Shown piece by piece: positions 61,301 to 64,000 of a stretch of 64,000 bases of DNA. Under the pieces are notes generated by a model. The model worked only from the letters and a program-made list of their open reading frames with translations. It was not told the DNA's origin and did no database searches. The stretch covers positions 12,841,001-12,905,000 of the forward strand of contig OU612066.1 of NCBI GenBank assembly GCA_914767715.1, in the 5' to 3' direction. The position numbers and the translations under genes are program-made. Position 1 is the first letter of the stretch. Each line of letters opens with the position of its first letter. Source of the DNA: Membranipora membranacea (Eukaryota > Bryozoa > Gymnolaemata > Cheilostomatida > Membraniporidae).

Positions 61301-63920
61301 CGCATTATGCTGTCACAGTCTCCAGGGAGTGCTTGTTTCTTGTATTGCACATCCGGGTGACTGTGACATCATAATGCAGAGAATGAGAGTTACCTATCAT
61401 AAGTAACTGCCTGGCTTCAACATGCTTTGGTCGGTAGTCTTCATGCTTAGCTTCATTGCAAGGCCTATTGTATTTTTGTGTTCCAAATAAAAACCAGTGT
61501 GAGGCTGTAAGAAGGCCAGTAGATAGTCTCCAAACTATCTTTTATTTATCTTGAAATGACTTCATTGTTGTTGATTCCAGTTGCCCGGAAGAAGCTGGTG
61601 GCGTTTTGGTTCAAGGACAAAGAACTAGCCTTAGCCTTTAGCCTGACATTGTCAGTCTCAAGGCTGGGGAGTATGCTCAACTTCTTGCTCACTGAGACCT
61701 TCACAGATACTTTTGGGCTAAAGTCGACGCTATGGGGAAGTGAGTTTTGTCACTCTAACACTGCGTTATTTTATGTGGCATATCATTCTATTATGTATTG
61801 ACTCGAAAGCCCCCGGACCTTTATCCAATTTGATATTAGATTAATACACACATACACTTTGGTTCATAAGTTGACATCGCACAACCTACCATGTTTTTTT
61901 AAGGTATCATCCTCGTTGGAACCGGGTTTATTGCAGCAATCTTTTTATCAATACTTGATAAAGCTGGGACTGAACAGCTTGGACAATCTGATTCCATCAA
62001 AAAACAATCGAAAGGAATGGTAAGTCTCCGCGTATCCGAATGTCCATTGTGGAAATCACAAATCAATATTACCACCACATCCTGCTACTCTTCAATTTAA
62101 TTTTCTTCATCTTTTTGTTTTGTCAACAAATTTTTAGTAGTGTATTAAAACATTATTTATAAACCAAATTTAACTTTGTAAAGTAATACGATACCTTGCG
62201 CATCGTTTCGATGATTTCTACCCAAATTATTTTAACTTGCACAGGGACTGAGAGATATCAAAGATTTCACTTTGAGCTTCTGGCTTCTTAGTCTCACTAT
62301 TGTATTCTTCTATAGCGTAGTGTTCCCATTCGTCGCAGACGCCAGGTTAGTAAATTTACCTGAGTTCTTAAGTGAAGCAACAGTTTAGCCTACATATTAT
62401 TTGATTAAATATCAGTAACCTTTAATTAATGATAAAAATCCGATAAACTTATGCTTAAATATCATCAAATTAATGATTGAATATTAATAATTAAATACTA
62501 AATATTAATAATTAATAATTAATTTATTAATGATTATTGATTAATATTTATATTAATTAATTTTGGTTAAAAATTATTGATGACTATTATTAATGATTAA
62601 TATATTATTGATATATAAGATGAATATTAATATTAATTAATGATCAAATTACAATATTTAATGTCATCGAAAATTAACTATTTATTTTAGTTGGTCAAAG
62701 CCCTGAATATATTACTGTTATTTTTTATAAAAGATGAACACAGGTACCCTTTAAAGTGACAGTGCTATTAGAAAAGTGGATATATACCCAGTAAATCAAA
62801 TATTGTGAGTTCATAGGGCAATTAAAAATGATAGAAAAATGAAAATTGTGGAAAATAGCATTTTAATTTTTTAAAAATATTTTAGCAAAGATCATAGTGA
62901 ATCATAGTGGTCAGGGGGAGGCAATTAATCATTATGATCCACTATGATCGCAATTTTCAGACTTTGCAGCAGTTCTACTGCAACTAGGATCACAGGCTGT
63001 TTTATTTCACATGCCCCAATGACTTTTCAGCCTGAGATCTTTAAAACCATACCAAACATGGCCTAGTAGGACTGTCACTTGAAGATACGGAACATTTAAT
63101 TTTCGATCCTTCAGACTATTCAAACACATCTGTTGTCACTGTTTTTAACTCTCTGCCAGGATTTATTAGATCATCAAATACTCTATATCAACTTTTAAAA
63201 GACAACTTATCATTTATCTCTCCAAATTACTATTAGCTTAATTCACATATCTTTACAAATTTCTTTTTTTTCCTTTTTTCTCTTGGAACATAACGAAAAG
63301 CATTTTTTTTTCCTTAAAAATGATTGTGATGCCAATAAGAGTATTATAAAAAAACCTATCATTAAAGTTACTATATAAACTTGAAGTCTTTAGATTCCAA
63401 TGGTAGATAGTAATATCCAACTGAATATATAGTACCTTAAGTCAAGTCAAAGAACAGTTTCCATCGATTTATCAGGTGTCTTGTATTTTGCAGTAAATTC
63501 ATCAGTACAAAGTACCAGTTCTCAAGTGATAAGACACCTTCATACATAGCCGGAGCAGTGTATGATTGTGGTATGCTGTTGCCTCCATTCCTTGGCGGTG
63601 TTATTGTAAGTAAATGCATATTTAAATATTTATCATGATTGCCCAACAAGTGATGATTGTCCATATATATATCTTTTGCAATCATGTTCTTAATGGTGCC
63701 TCTGAACAAATTATATCATAAAGCTGGAAAAATCTCTAGTTACATAAATACAAATACTTTAATATTAAATTTTATACTACAGGATATTGTTGGGAAAAGA
63801 GGCTATCTTATATTACTGAGTGCCATGTTGACTATTCCAGTTTTCGTTATATTGGCATTCACATCATTGTATCCACTTATCGCTACTCTTGGGTTGGGAT
63901 TTACGTACTCTCTTGCTGCT
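55367..63920 (+). CDS. Copy E: type 2 MFSD1-like MFS transporter, 3' end beyond window
   Basis: Exons 1-9 are present: 55367-55388, 59305-59405, 59564-59777, 60926-61069, 61581-61739, 61904-62019, 62245-62345, 63494-63605 and 63783-63920. They join in phase with no stop and cover residues 1-369 of the 509 expected. Sequence is nearly identical to copy B in exons and introns, including the Asn/Thr-rich luminal loop with three sequons. Exons 10-12 should lie within about 2.5 kb after the window, judging from copy B. Intron 1 lacks the 619-bp insertion of copy B but retains the foldback element. It is probably a functional paralogue, provided the missing exons are intact. Confidence 0.88.
56064..57886. 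mobile_element. ~1.8-kb foldback element (copy E intron 1)
   Basis: Same element as 8018-9819, with ggccagaagcagc tips, inverted arms of about 350 bp, TA at both flanks, and diverged central subrepeats (for instance a doubled gcggatatgctg near 57440-57460). It was inherited by duplication, not by a new insertion, since the flanks match copy B. Confidence 0.75.
61285..61394. repeat. Hairpin/miniature inverted repeat in copy E intron 4
   Basis: Arms 61285-61320 and 61359-61394 correspond to 13206-13241 and 13280-13315, with one additional mismatch in the left arm. Confidence 0.75.
62400..62690. repeat. AT-rich low-complexity block (copy E intron 7)
   Basis: Duplicate of the tract at 14330-14620. 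Confidence 0.65.
63081..63236 (+). mobile_element. 3' tail of a non-LTR retrotransposon ORF (copy E)
   Basis: Duplicate of 15001-15156, with the same reading frame and TAG at 63234-63236. Confidence 0.45.
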
Positions 63921-64000
63921 GTAAGTATGACGTTGTAGAGATTTTGTGAGAGCCATTTTAATATTCCGAAAAAAACATTGGCTAACGGTTTATAGCATGT

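Larger units (their letters stand above)
48151..64000 (+). repeat. Higher-order duplication unit III (cut by window end)
   Basis: Type 1 copy D followed by type 2 copy E in the arrangement of unit I. The window ends inside copy E, so a linker block and further units may follow. Confidence 0.8.

Noticed and set aside
1-64000. Prokaryotic features: operons, Shine-Dalgarno sites, CRISPR arrays
   Set aside because: Spliced genes and metazoan domains rule out a bacterial window. The regular repeats present are 335-bp monomers without spacer structure.

Overview
The window is eukaryotic. Genes are split into short exons with GT-AG introns, the sequence is AT-rich, there are polyadenylation-type hexamers, and the domain repertoire is metazoan (MFS transporter, LDL-receptor class A, apple/PAN, discoidin/fucolectin-like). 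An invertebrate, possibly a marine deuterostome, fits; the species cannot be named from the sequence.

The core is a tandem array of genes for a 12-TM major facilitator transporter resembling MFSD1, the lysosomal dipeptide carrier. Two paralogue types alternate head to tail on the + strand. Type 1 has 13 exons and would encode about 505 aa. Type 2 has 12 exons and encodes 509 aa. They share exon phases and lengths in exons 1-2 and 4-11 and differ in the luminal-loop exon (202 versus 214 nt) and at the C terminus. Order: copy A (type 1, 2-6129, dead), copy B (type 2, 6710-18364, intact), copy C (30298-39276, a type 1/type 2 fusion, dead), copy D (type 1, 48151-54414, one nonsense codon), copy E (type 2, 55367 to the window end, intact as far as visible).

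Between B and C, and again between C and D, lies a linker block with pieces of other genes. These are a secreted apple/PAN-like ORF (unit I only), a fucolectin-like domain exon, and a minus-strand LDLa/Ser-Thr-rich gene. Each block ends in a degenerate ~335-bp tandem repeat just upstream of the next type 1 gene. The repeating unit is therefore [type 1 - type 2 - linker]: unit I 1-30297, unit II 30298-48150 (shortened by the fusion), unit III 48151 to the end. Introns are nearly identical between units, so the duplications look recent, with unequal crossing-over and gene conversion.

Mobile sequence carried by the array includes a tRNA-related SINE with a 12-bp target duplication (type 1 intron 9), a ~1.8-kb foldback element (type 2 intron 1), a 36-bp-arm hairpin element (type 2 intron 4), the 3' tail of a non-LTR retrotransposon (type 2 intron 7), and a copy-B-only insertion with a possible retroelement ORF.

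The main biological signal is asymmetry. Every type 1 copy carries disabling changes, while every type 2 coding exon visible is open. Both types keep an acidic di-leucine sorting motif at the C terminus and an enlarged luminal loop with N-glycosylation sequons.
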